Source: Cohnella fermenti (lineage in GTDB: Bacteria; Bacillota; Bacilli; Paenibacillales; Paenibacillaceae). Taken from it: 64,000 nucleotides of DNA. Below the pieces are notes generated by a model. It made no database searches. It worked only from the letters and a program-made list of their open reading frames with translations, and was not told where the DNA came from. The stretch lies in assembly GCF_004801405.1 (NCBI RefSeq), contig NZ_SSOB01000017.1, forward strand, positions 96,856-160,855, given 5' to 3'. A program made the translations under genes and the position numbers. Positions 16,432 through 24,768 of this stretch are shown piece after piece; the stretch's first letter is position 1, and every line of letters starts with the position of its first letter.

Positions 16432-17536
16432 TGGCACCGTCTCCTCCGGAACGCTCAACTCGCCCATGCAGCCGGCAGAGCGCGGCCAGCAGAAGAGGGA
16501 GCAGCAGATTGCAGCCGAATAACAATGCAGTCGTCACCGAGGTAGTCAATGTTTCGTTCATATCGCGCGGCCAACTGGTCGACGAATCAAGCCACAGCAG
16601 GAGACCGATTCCCGCGAGCAACGGCATTCGGCGGAACGGCATTCTCAGGGTTGTCTCGAGCAGATGAACCGCCCCCTGGAAGAATAAACCGAGCTTCAGG
16701 AAGACGGTAGCCATCCAGAAGACAATGAACAACACCTCCACTCTCTCGAAGAAGTTGCCCACTTCGATCAGAGCAAATAGCTCGAAGGGGGCATAATCCA
16801 TTGACCGAACCAGGCGAGGGCCGAAGACGAGCAGCGATTGCAGGACGGTGAAGAGCAGCATGCTGCCTGATATAAGCACTCCGTTTACCGCGCTGCCGAC
16901 AGCATCCTTCTGTCTGATCATATATGGAGCGATCAGAAGGATAATGGCCGACTCCGAGAACCAGCCGAACGGAACGATGCCCCCCAGAGCAACGGAGTGC
17001 CAGGAATGGTCGGCAATCGGCAGCAGTTGATGCCAATCCATCTCGCCCAGAAGCAGAACGAAGGCAAGCAGCATCAGCGGCGCCATCGCCAGCATGGCAA
17101 GAACGCAAATTCTGGCGGTCGCTTCAATGCCCTGCGCAGCCATGAACATCAACACGAGCACAACAACCCCTTTGAGCACGGTCTTGGGCGTGTATTCGAG
17201 AACTTCCGCGGAGACGAAGCTGATAAACTCGTGCAAGGCGACCGATGCGATTGAATAGTAATACGCGGCCAGCAGCCCTCCCCCCAGCGTCGCCACCCAT
17301 CTGCCTGCCTTCCCCCGGAGCCAGCGTTGGTAAGGAACTCCTCCGATGGCCTGTGAGGCGAAGCTTCCCAAGCCCCAGGCGGCAACAGCGGCAACGGCAA
17401 TGGATAAGACGAGCGACATCCAGGCATCCTGCTCGACAACGTTCATGACATTCTTCGGCACGACAAGCATAGCCGTCGGAGAGATCGCCATCAGAACGAT
17501 CGCCGTTCCTTGAAGCTTTGTTATGCTCTGACTCAT
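16424..17536 (-). CDS. Spore germination protein, GerB family (APC-fold permease)
   Basis: A 370-residue integral membrane protein with about ten helices, the B subunit of a GerA-type receptor and the likely germinant-binding subunit. The start MSQSITKLQGTAIVLM at 17536 lies 10 bp after the GerA-type stop; an upstream ATG would overlap that gene. The features fit the endospore germination permease family: short periplasmic loops and no conserved transport motif beyond the APC-like core. Operon order A-B-C-small protein is maintained by tight spacing. Confidence 0.93.
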   Translation of the reverse strand: MSQSITKLQGTAIVLMAISPTAMLVVPKNVMNVVEQDAWMSLVLSIAVAAVAAWGLGSFASQAIGGVPYQRWLRGKAGRWVATLGGGLLAAYYYSIASVALHEFISFVSAEVLEYTPKTVLKGVVVLVLMFMAAQGIEATARICVLAMLAMAPLMLLAFVLLLGEMDWHQLLPIADHSWHSVALGGIVPFGWFSESAIILLIAPYMIRQKDAVGSAVNGVLISGSMLLFTVLQSLLVFGPRLVRSMDYAPFELFALIEVGNFFERVEVLFIVFWMATVFLKLGLFFQGAVHLLETTLRMPFRRMPLLAGIGLLLWLDSSTSWPRDMNETLTTSVTTALLFGCNLLLPLLLAALCRLHGRVERSGGDGANE

Positions 17537-17546
17537 CGGCCACCTC

Positions 17547-19205
17547 TTATCGCTCGGAATTGGAATTCGTTTCCGGTTCGCGGCTTGCGCTGTTCGCATG
17601 ACTGTCCGCTTCGCTTCCTTCGGCTTGCCTTCTGACATCGCCTTGCCCGCCGGCGGCCTCTGTCCTTGGAAGAGTAGGACGCGTCTTCATCAGAGGCCAT
17701 GGAACGCGAATCCAGACATCCTTCAGGTTGTTCCAGACAAGCGGAGCGAGCGGCGTCATATACGGAATTCCGAACGACTTGAGGCTCACGAGATGGACGA
17801 CCATCACCATAAGACCGCACATAATGCCGAACAAGCCGAGCGTTCCGCCGACCAACATCAATACGAAGCGGATCAGCCTTGCGCCGGCCGCCATGTTTAC
17901 CGAAGGAATAACGAAGTTCGCTATCGCCGTGAAGGATACGACAATGATCATTGCCGCGGATACGAGCCCGGCCTGCACGGCCGCTTGTCCAAGTACGAGA
18001 GCGCCGACGATCGAGATCGCCGGCCCGACGACCCGAGGCATCCGCACGCCCGCCTCGCGCAGCACCTCGAAGGTTAACTCCATTAACAAGGCTTCAACAA
18101 GCGCAGGGAACGGCACCCCTTCCCTCTGGGAAGCCAGGCTGATGAGCAGCGGCGTCGGCAGCATCTCCTGGTGGAACGTCGTTACCGCAATGTATAAGGA
18201 AGGCAACAGAATGGAGACGAAGAAGCAGATGTACCGGATCATGCGAAGGAACGATGAGATATCGTAGCGTTGGTAATAATCCTCGCTCGACTGGAAGAAC
18301 TTTACGAAGGTAGACGGCGCCAACAGAACGAACGGACTGCCGTCGACGACTACTGCGATCTGGCCCTCCAACAAGCCGGCCGAAGCCGCATCGGGCCGTT
18401 CCGTGTTCTGAATAGTCGGGAACGGCGTCCACCTCTCCTCCTGGATAAACTCTTCAATATAGCCGCTGTCAAGGATACTGTCGACATCGATCCGGCCAAG
18501 CCGCCTGCGAATTTCCTTGACGGGTCCGGGAGCGGCGATTCCTTCCATGTAGACCATATTGACAAAGGTTCGTGTTCTCCGGCCAATTGTGAATCCCTCC
18601 ACGCGAAGATCCGGCGACTTGAGTCTGCGGCGAAGCAGCGTCATATTCGTGAGCAGACTCTCCGTGAAGCTCTCCTTCGGCCCTCTCGTGACAGTCTGCG
18701 AGGTCGGCTCGTCGACACTGCGCTTCTCTCCGCCAATCGTGGACACGGCGAAGGCGGCGGCCCCTTCGAGGAGGATGATCGTATATCCGCTCAGCAGATG
18801 CGTCATCAAATCCCCTATCTGATCGAGCTCGGCCAGCCGTCCGATCGGGAGAAGATCGTGAAGCTGCCCGATCCCTTCGACAGGACCATTCTCCTTCACC
18901 TTGTCGACCAATGGCATCAACACACATCGGTTGACCAGATCGGCGTCCACGAGAGGCTCCAGGTACACGATGCCCAACCACGGTTGCCCCGCGCTTCCGC
19001 CCAGCCCGCGCGATATCAGATCGACGCTATCCCCGAACAATTCCCGTATAAGGGACAGGTTGTCGGCCACTCTCCTGGATAGGGACCCTGTCAATTCGTC
19101 GCCGCGTCGCAGCCCTCGTCTGGTCCCCGCAGTCGAGCCTCCTCCGGAATGGGAGGAACGGGTGCGGCGGAACGGCGGCAGCAGTTGACCGAACCATCTC
19201 ATCAT
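17547..19205 (-). CDS. Spore germination protein, GerA family
   Basis: A 552-residue A subunit of a germinant receptor. The N-terminal hydrophilic domain (to about 300) contains YLEPLVDADLVN and ESFTESLLTNMTLLRRRLKS, a signature region of the family. Then come the membrane segments FFVSILLPSLYIAVTTFHQE and a C-terminal helix bundle. The last 50 residues are a hydrophilic tail rich in Glu, Arg and Ser. It is the first gene of the operon, started by one of two adjacent ATGs behind GGAGG. GerA-type A subunits form oligomeric ion channels that release monovalent cations on germinant binding. Confidence 0.95.
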   Translation of the reverse strand: MMRWFGQLLPPFRRTRSSHSGGGSTAGTRRGLRRGDELTGSLSRRVADNLSLIRELFGDSVDLISRGLGGSAGQPWLGIVYLEPLVDADLVNRCVLMPLVDKVKENGPVEGIGQLHDLLPIGRLAELDQIGDLMTHLLSGYTIILLEGAAAFAVSTIGGEKRSVDEPTSQTVTRGPKESFTESLLTNMTLLRRRLKSPDLRVEGFTIGRRTRTFVNMVYMEGIAAPGPVKEIRRRLGRIDVDSILDSGYIEEFIQEERWTPFPTIQNTERPDAASAGLLEGQIAVVVDGSPFVLLAPSTFVKFFQSSEDYYQRYDISSFLRMIRYICFFVSILLPSLYIAVTTFHQEMLPTPLLISLASQREGVPFPALVEALLMELTFEVLREAGVRMPRVVGPAISIVGALVLGQAAVQAGLVSAAMIIVVSFTAIANFVIPSVNMAAGARLIRFVLMLVGGTLGLFGIMCGLMVMVVHLVSLKSFGIPYMTPLAPLVWNNLKDVWIRVPWPLMKTRPTLPRTEAAGGQGDVRRQAEGSEADSHANSASREPETNSNSER

Positions 19206-19433
19206 TTATTCCTCCGCTTTCCTTGTCTTGGATTGATGCAAGTGCAAGAATCGAACTTCCCTCTGCGTTAAATGACGTAAACGGACAGAGAAACTGCGAC
19301 GAACAGAGGAAGTTGAGCGATAGGGATAATATGGAGCCAGAGGAAGGGAATTATTCCTATCGCCGACCAGCGGTCTGTCGCTTTCCCGTTCTCATCCCCG
19401 CAGGGCAGAGATATTATAACTTCCGGAATTGCC

Positions 19434-19483
19434 AAAAAAAACGCGGCAGCCTCTGCGCCCGGAGGCGGGCAGATGCTGTCGCG
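19434..19483 (-). terminator. Rho-independent terminator of the chemosensory operon
   Basis: On the minus strand CGCGACAGCATCTGC pairs with GCAGAGGCTGCCGCG, followed by eight T. It lies 7 bp past the cheY stop. The remaining 19206-19433 is upstream DNA of the germination operon, in which I see no clear promoter. Confidence 0.9.
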
Positions 19484-19489
19484 TTCGTT

Positions 19490-19870
19490 CTATTCCGCGT
19501 CGATGTTCCGGGTGGCGAGCGCCTTGGAGACGACGTCTAGCACCCGATTCTCATAGAATGGCTTGGTTACGAAGTCCCATGCCCCGGCCCGGACCGCATC
19601 CGCGATCATGTTCTGCTGGCTGAGCGCCGAGAAGATGATGATCTTGGCCTCCGGCTCGATCTCCCGAATGTGGCGGATGGACGCAATGCCGTCCATGACC
19701 GGCATCGAGATGTCCATCGTAACGAGATCCGGCCGATGCTTGATGTAGAGTTCGAGCGCCTCCAGCCCGTTGCGCGCTTCCGCTACGATCTCGTGGCCGC
19801 CGCCGACCAGAAGATTCGCCAGCAGCTCGCGCATGATCGGAGCGTCGTCCGCAATCAAGATTCGCGCCAT
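19490..19870 (-). CDS. cheY: CheY-type single-domain response regulator
   Basis: A 126-residue receiver domain without an output domain. All receiver residues are present: the acidic pair ADDA (Asp8/Asp9), phospho-acceptor Asp53 in TMDISMPVMDG, Ser81 in FSALS and Lys103 in TKPF. Its start overlaps the cheW end by 16 bp. It would accept phosphate from the CheA encoded in the same operon and act on the flagellar switch or another target. No flagellar genes are in the window, so motility is not proven. Confidence 0.92.
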   Translation of the reverse strand: MARILIADDAPIMRELLANLLVGGGHEIVAEARNGLEALELYIKHRPDLVTMDISMPVMDGIASIRHIREIEPEAKIIIFSALSQQNMIADAVRAGAWDFVTKPFYENRVLDVVSKALATRNIDAE

Positions 19871-20304
19871 TCGTCTTGCACCTCCAGAATGCGAGACAAA
19901 CTCAGAATCCCGACCAATCCCTCGTCCGAATGTCCGATCGCCTCGCAAGCGATTCCTTCCCTGCTCGTCCTTCCTTCCTCGGCCGGCTGAATCGAGTCGA
20001 GCCGGACCACCTGGGACACTCCGTCTACCTTGATGCCGACTTGTTCCCCGCGGTAGCGGGCGACCACAATTCGCGACCTGGAGGAGAAGCCGTTCTCCTC
20101 CAGGCCCAATTGATGCCGAAGGCTGACGATCGGCACCATGTTCCCCCGTACGTTCGTCACGCCCAGAATATGCGGCTTGCTGCCGGGAATCTTCGTCACA
20201 TGCGGCGGCTTGATGATCTCCGCAATCTCGTCGATCCGGATCGCGTATCGCTGTCCGGCCACTTCCAGCTTCACGTGCTGCTCCTTCGATGCGCTCATCG
20301 CCAT
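19855..20304 (-). CDS. cheW: CheW chemotaxis coupling protein
   Basis: A 149-residue single CheW domain that links the receptor to CheA. The two beta-barrel halves are visible (VKLEVAGQRYAIRIDEIAEI and ILGVTNVRGNMVPIVSLRHQ, the latter being the family signature), then SRIVVARYRGEQVGIKVDGV. It is 14 bp downstream of the receptor gene and overlaps cheY. Because the CheA here already carries two CheW-like domains, this stand-alone copy makes three CheW folds in a four-gene operon. Confidence 0.94.
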   Translation of the reverse strand: MAMSASKEQHVKLEVAGQRYAIRIDEIAEIIKPPHVTKIPGSKPHILGVTNVRGNMVPIVSLRHQLGLEENGFSSRSRIVVARYRGEQVGIKVDGVSQVVRLDSIQPAEEGRTSREGIACEAIGHSDEGLVGILSLSRILEVQDEWRES

Positions 20305-20318
20305 TCCCTCGCGATCGC

Positions 20319-21893
20319 CTAGAACTTGAACGCCATGGCGTTCTTCTGAAGCTCTTCCGCCAGCCCCGCCAACGACACCGTCGATGCCGAGGTCTGCTCC
20401 GACGCCGCCGCCACTTGGTCGCTCGCCGCCGAGATCGTCTCGATCGATTGCAGCACATTCTCGGATTGAGCCGCCTGCTCCTCGCTCGCCGCCGCAATCT
20501 CCGCCACTTGGCTGGCCGTCTCGTTCGCGCTGGCGATAATGCCCTGAAGCGCCTCGCCGGTGCGGCGCGATGCCAGAATGGCCTTCTCTACCGCATCGAC
20601 GCTCTGGAGCGTATTGCCCTGCATCCCCTTGATGATCGTCCCGATCTGCTTCGTCGCTCCCGAGCTTCTCTCCGCCAGCTTGCGGACCTCATCGGCGACA
20701 ACCGCGAAGCCCCGTCCCTGCTCTCCCGCCCTCGCGGCTTCGATCGCCGCGTTCAGGGCGAGCAGGTTCGTCTGCTCGGCGATGTCGGCGATCACCTCGA
20801 GAATGTCTCCGATCTTGTCCGAATCGTCTCGCAGCCGGGACATCGATTCGCCGACCTGATCCATCGCCCGCAGCGACTCGTCGACGACTCGGCCTCCCTC
20901 GGCCGCGCCCTGCCGCGTGTTATCGGACAGCGCCGCCGCTTCCTCCGCGCTTCTGGCTACCGAATCGATGGCTCGGGACAGCTCGCGAATCAGCTCGTTG
21001 ATGCTCTGCACGTTGCGCGCCTGGTCGACGACGCTGCCCGAGATCTCCTGGGACGAGCCGGAGATCTGCTCGGAGGCCGCCGCCACATTGTGGGCCGAAG
21101 TCGAGATATTGCCCGCAAGCTGCCTCAGGCTGTCGATCATCCCGTTCATCGTGCCGGCGACCTGGCCGATCTCGTCATGCTGGCGGATCGTCGTCTTCTC
21201 CGTCAAGTCTCCCGTCGCTACCTTGGCCAGCAGATCGGCCACCTTGCGCAGCGGGGAGGCGATGAGCTGCGAGATCCAGAGGCCGAGGAGCAGCGCGAGC
21301 ACAATCGCGATCGCGCTAAGCACCAGGACGAGCACGCGGCTCGAATCGACGACGTCCACCGAATCGCTCGCCGAAGCGTTCGACTTCTCCATCGCCATGG
21401 TCAGAAGCTGGACCAATTGATCCTGCGCCGCCGAGAAGCTCGGCTGCACTTCGGCCAGCTTGGCAGTCACTTGCTTCATGTCCTCCTCGCCCATTCCGGC
21501 CGCCAGGACGTCGGGAATCGCCGCAACGAACGCATCGTAATCCTTGCTGAAGCCGGCGTAGATATCCTTGGCTTGCTGGCTGACCATCAGCGACAGCAGC
21601 TCTGCGCGAAGCTTCTCGATCGCGGCAAGGCTCTCGTCCAGCTTCTGCTTGAGCTTCTCTTCTTCTTGCGGATTGGTCTCGAGAGCGATCTGCAGCAGGC
21701 TTCGCTGCACGCTGATCACGTAAGGAGTCAATTGGGCCATGTTCGACATGCTCGGCATCCAACGGTCTCTGATCTCGCTTGCGTTATTCCCCATTCGGTT
21801 CATCTGGTTCAAGGAGATAACCGTAATTACGATCATAAGAGCCAACACGGCGACAAAACTGCCCAGCAATTTTTTCCGGATCGTCAACTTCAT
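20319..21893 (-). CDS. Methyl-accepting chemotaxis protein (four-helix-bundle sensor)
   Basis: A 524-residue transmembrane receptor. Helix 1 (about 10-30) and helix 2 (about 190-212) bracket an extracytoplasmic four-helix-bundle (4HB-type) sensor rich in Gln/Ala/Glu. A HAMP domain ([20 protein letters not shown]) and a long signalling coiled coil follow, with the tip [18 protein letters not shown]. The tip is fully conserved, so interaction with CheA/CheW is expected. It is encoded between cheA and cheW and is the likely dedicated receptor of this system. No cheR or cheB lies nearby; adaptation enzymes must come from elsewhere or be absent. Confidence 0.94.
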   Translation of the reverse strand: MKLTIRKKLLGSFVAVLALMIVITVISLNQMNRMGNNASEIRDRWMPSMSNMAQLTPYVISVQRSLLQIALETNPQEEEKLKQKLDESLAAIEKLRAELLSLMVSQQAKDIYAGFSKDYDAFVAAIPDVLAAGMGEEDMKQVTAKLAEVQPSFSAAQDQLVQLLTMAMEKSNASASDSVDVVDSSRVLVLVLSAIAIVLALLLGLWISQLIASPLRKVADLLAKVATGDLTEKTTIRQHDEIGQVAGTMNGMIDSLRQLAGNISTSAHNVAAASEQISGSSQEISGSVVDQARNVQSINELIRELSRAIDSVARSAEEAAALSDNTRQGAAEGGRVVDESLRAMDQVGESMSRLRDDSDKIGDILEVIADIAEQTNLLALNAAIEAARAGEQGRGFAVVADEVRKLAERSSGATKQIGTIIKGMQGNTLQSVDAVEKAILASRRTGEALQGIIASANETASQVAEIAAASEEQAAQSENVLQSIETISAASDQVAAASEQTSASTVSLAGLAEELQKNAMAFKF

Positions 21894-21932
21894 CTCTTGA
21901 TGCGCCCCTTCTGCTTCTGATTTGTTGTGCGT

Positions 21933-24512
21933 TTAGTAGGATAACAGAACTTCCCTGAGCGACAGCGCTTCGTCCAGACGCGGCGGCCGCTTATCGATTC
22001 CGAGCAGGATGATCATCCGCCCATCCTCGTGATAGACCCCTTCGATCCAATCGGATTGGACGGACGGCAGCACATCCGTCGCCGCTTCGATCCCGCTCTT
22101 GCGAATCTTGAGGATGGCTCCGATCTCGTCCGTCCATATGCCGAGCTCCCGCCCGTCCAATTCCATCACGATAATTCTGGAGGTATCCCGCTGCGAACGC
22201 GGAGCGAGTCCGAGGCCGCGGCTCAAGTCGAGAACCGGCACGGTGCGGCCGCGCAGATGGATCATCCCCATAACCCCGCCCGGCGACGCCGCGATGGTGG
22301 ACAGTTGCGGCACCGTAATAATCTCCCTGACCTTGCCGGCCCGAATGGCATACTGCTCCCGCTCCATGCGGAAGGAGACATACTGCTCCTCCGTCTCCGC
22401 TCCGACGCCTTGATCCGCATGCCGCTCCTCTTGGCGGAACGCCAGGTGCTCCTCGCGGCAGAAGGCGGCCGCATCGAGAATGAGCCCGATTCGGCCGTCG
22501 CCGAGCAAGGTCGCGCCGGCCAGATACGGAACTTGCCCGACGTAGCTGCCAAGCGACTTGATCACGATCTCCTGGTTGCCGATCGTGCGGTCGACGACAA
22601 GGCATACCCGCTTCTCCGCCACGCCGATCATCACGACGAGCGGCCTCGCTCCCGATTCGGCAGGCGCTTCAGCTTCACGCCCGCGAAGACCGAGCTTGTC
22701 CGCCAGGCGCACGAGCGGGAAGACGGAGCCGCGAATCACGCACACGTCCTGCCCCTGCAGACGCTGAAGCTGCTCCGGCTCGAGGCGAACAATCTCGACG
22801 ACGTTCACCAGCGGCAGGGCAAGCGAATGCTCGCCCACCCCGACAAGCAAGGAGCGGATGATCGCGAGCGTAAGCGGCAGCTTGATCGTGAACGTCGTGC
22901 CGACTCCCGCCTTCGTGTCGATGTCGACGAGCCCGTTCAGCCGTTCGATATGCGCGCGCACGATGTCCATTCCCACGCCCCGGCCCGACAGGTCCGTGAC
23001 CTGCTTCGCGGTCGAGATGCCGGAGCGGAAGATCAGGCGGACCGCCTCCTGATCCGACATCCGGTCGGCCTCCGCCTGCGTGAGGACTCCCTTGGCGACG
23101 GAAGCCGCCTTGATCTTCGCCGCATCGATCCCCCGGCCGTCGTCCGAGACGGCAATCACGATATGATTGTCCTGGTGCGCGGCCTTGAGCAGGACGGTGC
23201 CCGCCCTAGGTTTGCCGAGACGTTCCCGTTCGTCCGGAGGCTCGATCGCGTGATCGGCGGAATTGCGAAGGATATGGATGATCGGATCGCTGATCTCCTC
23301 GATCAGCGTCCGGTCGAGCTCCGTCTCCTTCCCTTCCATGACGAGGTCGATCTCCTTCCCGACCTGCTGGGCAACGTCCCTCATCATGCGGGGGAACCGG
23401 TTGAACAACTGCTCGATCGGCAGCATTCTCGTCTTCATCATCCCGTCCTGAAGATCGCCGATCACCTTGTCGATCTGATGGGCGATGTCCCCCAGGTCGT
23501 TGATATCGGGCTGTTCCCCATATTGCTCGGTCAGTCTCTTCCTGACCTCGTGCAGCCTTGTGTTGTCGATGAGCAATTCCCCGACCAGGTTCATCAGCTT
23601 CTCGAGCCGCTCGACGTCGACGCGGACCGCTCTGCCGCCTCTTGCCGCCTTCGCTTCCGTCTCGGAGCGCTCTGTCGCCGGGGCGTCTGCGGCATTCTCG
23701 GCGCGAGGCGTCAGCTCCTCCCGGGCGAGCTCATCCGGCTCCACCGGCTTCACCTCGATGGCGCCCATCTGCGACACCTGGGACAGCTTGAAGCCGACGA
23801 CTTCGCCCGCTTCTTCCGTCAGAAGCAGGAGCTCGACGCAGTCATAGGAAGAATGCGGGTCCGCCAGATCCTCCGGTGCCGGATAGGCCGCGATCACTTC
23901 CCCGAGCTCCTCCAACAGGTTGTTCAGGACGAGCGCCCGGGCATAGGCGAACGACTCGTCCGGCATGAAGCAGGCGCGCACCCGCAGAGCGCGGACTCCC
24001 TTCTCCCAGGCATGAGCAATCGCCTTGCTGTGGAAGACGTCAAGCTCGATTCCTTGCCCGTTGTCGTCGGTCCCGGCTTCCGGGGACCGCATTCGCGCCA
24101 ATCCCTCGACGGCTGCGCCTTGCCCCTGCGCGAACGGAGTCAATCTGCCGAGCAGGCCGCCGATATCGCGATCGTTCTCTCCGCGTCCCTGCTGAATGTC
24201 GCCCTTCATCGCCTTGATCGCGTCTATGCATTCGAACAGCACATTCATAAGCGACGGGCTGACCGCCAGCCGATCGCCGCGCATCAAGTCGAAGATGTTC
24301 TCCATCTGGTGGGTCAGTTCCTTGATCCGGCTGAGCCCCATCGCCGCCGAGGACCCCTTCAGCGTATGCGCCGCCCGGAAGATCGTCCCGATCGTGTGCG
24401 GATGGAAGGAGTTCCTCTCCAGCTCCAGAAGCCGTTCGTCCAGGATCTGAAGCTGCTCGTCCAATTCGTCCAGGAACAGCCCCAAATAGTCGGACATGTT
24501 GTCAAGGTTCAT
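21933..24512 (-). CDS. cheA: Chemotaxis histidine kinase CheA with two C-terminal CheW domains
   Basis: An 859-residue kinase. Domains in order: HPt with phospho-acceptor His49 (RAAHTLKGSSAAMG); a linker/P2-like region; the dimerisation helices (about 300: LEKLMNLVGELLIDNTRLHE); HATPase with HILRNSADHAIE and SDDGRGID; a first CheW-like domain (about 545-680); and a second CheW-like domain (about 710-850: YVSFRMEREQYAIRAGKVRE, GMIHLRGRTVPVLDLSRGLG). Standard CheA ends after one CheW domain and is 650-700 residues, so this is an extended form. The start at 24512 follows AAGGAGAGGGTGAG. It heads the cheA-mcp-cheW-cheY operon. Confidence 0.94.
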   Translation of the reverse strand: MNLDNMSDYLGLFLDELDEQLQILDERLLELERNSFHPHTIGTIFRAAHTLKGSSAAMGLSRIKELTHQMENIFDLMRGDRLAVSPSLMNVLFECIDAIKAMKGDIQQGRGENDRDIGGLLGRLTPFAQGQGAAVEGLARMRSPEAGTDDNGQGIELDVFHSKAIAHAWEKGVRALRVRACFMPDESFAYARALVLNNLLEELGEVIAAYPAPEDLADPHSSYDCVELLLLTEEAGEVVGFKLSQVSQMGAIEVKPVEPDELAREELTPRAENAADAPATERSETEAKAARGGRAVRVDVERLEKLMNLVGELLIDNTRLHEVRKRLTEQYGEQPDINDLGDIAHQIDKVIGDLQDGMMKTRMLPIEQLFNRFPRMMRDVAQQVGKEIDLVMEGKETELDRTLIEEISDPIIHILRNSADHAIEPPDERERLGKPRAGTVLLKAAHQDNHIVIAVSDDGRGIDAAKIKAASVAKGVLTQAEADRMSDQEAVRLIFRSGISTAKQVTDLSGRGVGMDIVRAHIERLNGLVDIDTKAGVGTTFTIKLPLTLAIIRSLLVGVGEHSLALPLVNVVEIVRLEPEQLQRLQGQDVCVIRGSVFPLVRLADKLGLRGREAEAPAESGARPLVVMIGVAEKRVCLVVDRTIGNQEIVIKSLGSYVGQVPYLAGATLLGDGRIGLILDAAAFCREEHLAFRQEERHADQGVGAETEEQYVSFRMEREQYAIRAGKVREIITVPQLSTIAASPGGVMGMIHLRGRTVPVLDLSRGLGLAPRSQRDTSRIIVMELDGRELGIWTDEIGAILKIRKSGIEAATDVLPSVQSDWIEGVYHEDGRMIILLGIDKRPPRLDEALSLREVLLSY

Positions 24513-24703
24513 CTGCCTCTCACCCTCTCCTTTCTCTAGCCCTGTTCCGGTCGTCCGGTTATTCCAATTGGGAATTTTCCTCAATTTCATTATGCTGGCA
24601 AAGCATGTAAGCTCCAATCCTCGACACTTCCCGTTTCCATGTGTTGGAGGCAGGAAGGCATTCCTCCGGGAATAGGGCTTTTTTCACAGCCGCCGACTCT
24701 AAC

Positions 24704-24761
24704 AAAAAAACGCCTCGTCAGGTCCCTAAGGACTAACGGGCGCTATTGTCGACAAGGAGGC
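24704..24761 (-). terminator. Terminator after the LuxR-type regulator gene
   Basis: On the minus strand GCCTCCTTGTC pairs imperfectly with GACGAGGC across a long loop, followed by GTTTTTTT. It lies just past the stop at 24769. Confidence 0.6.
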
Positions 24762-24768
24762 AAGCGAA

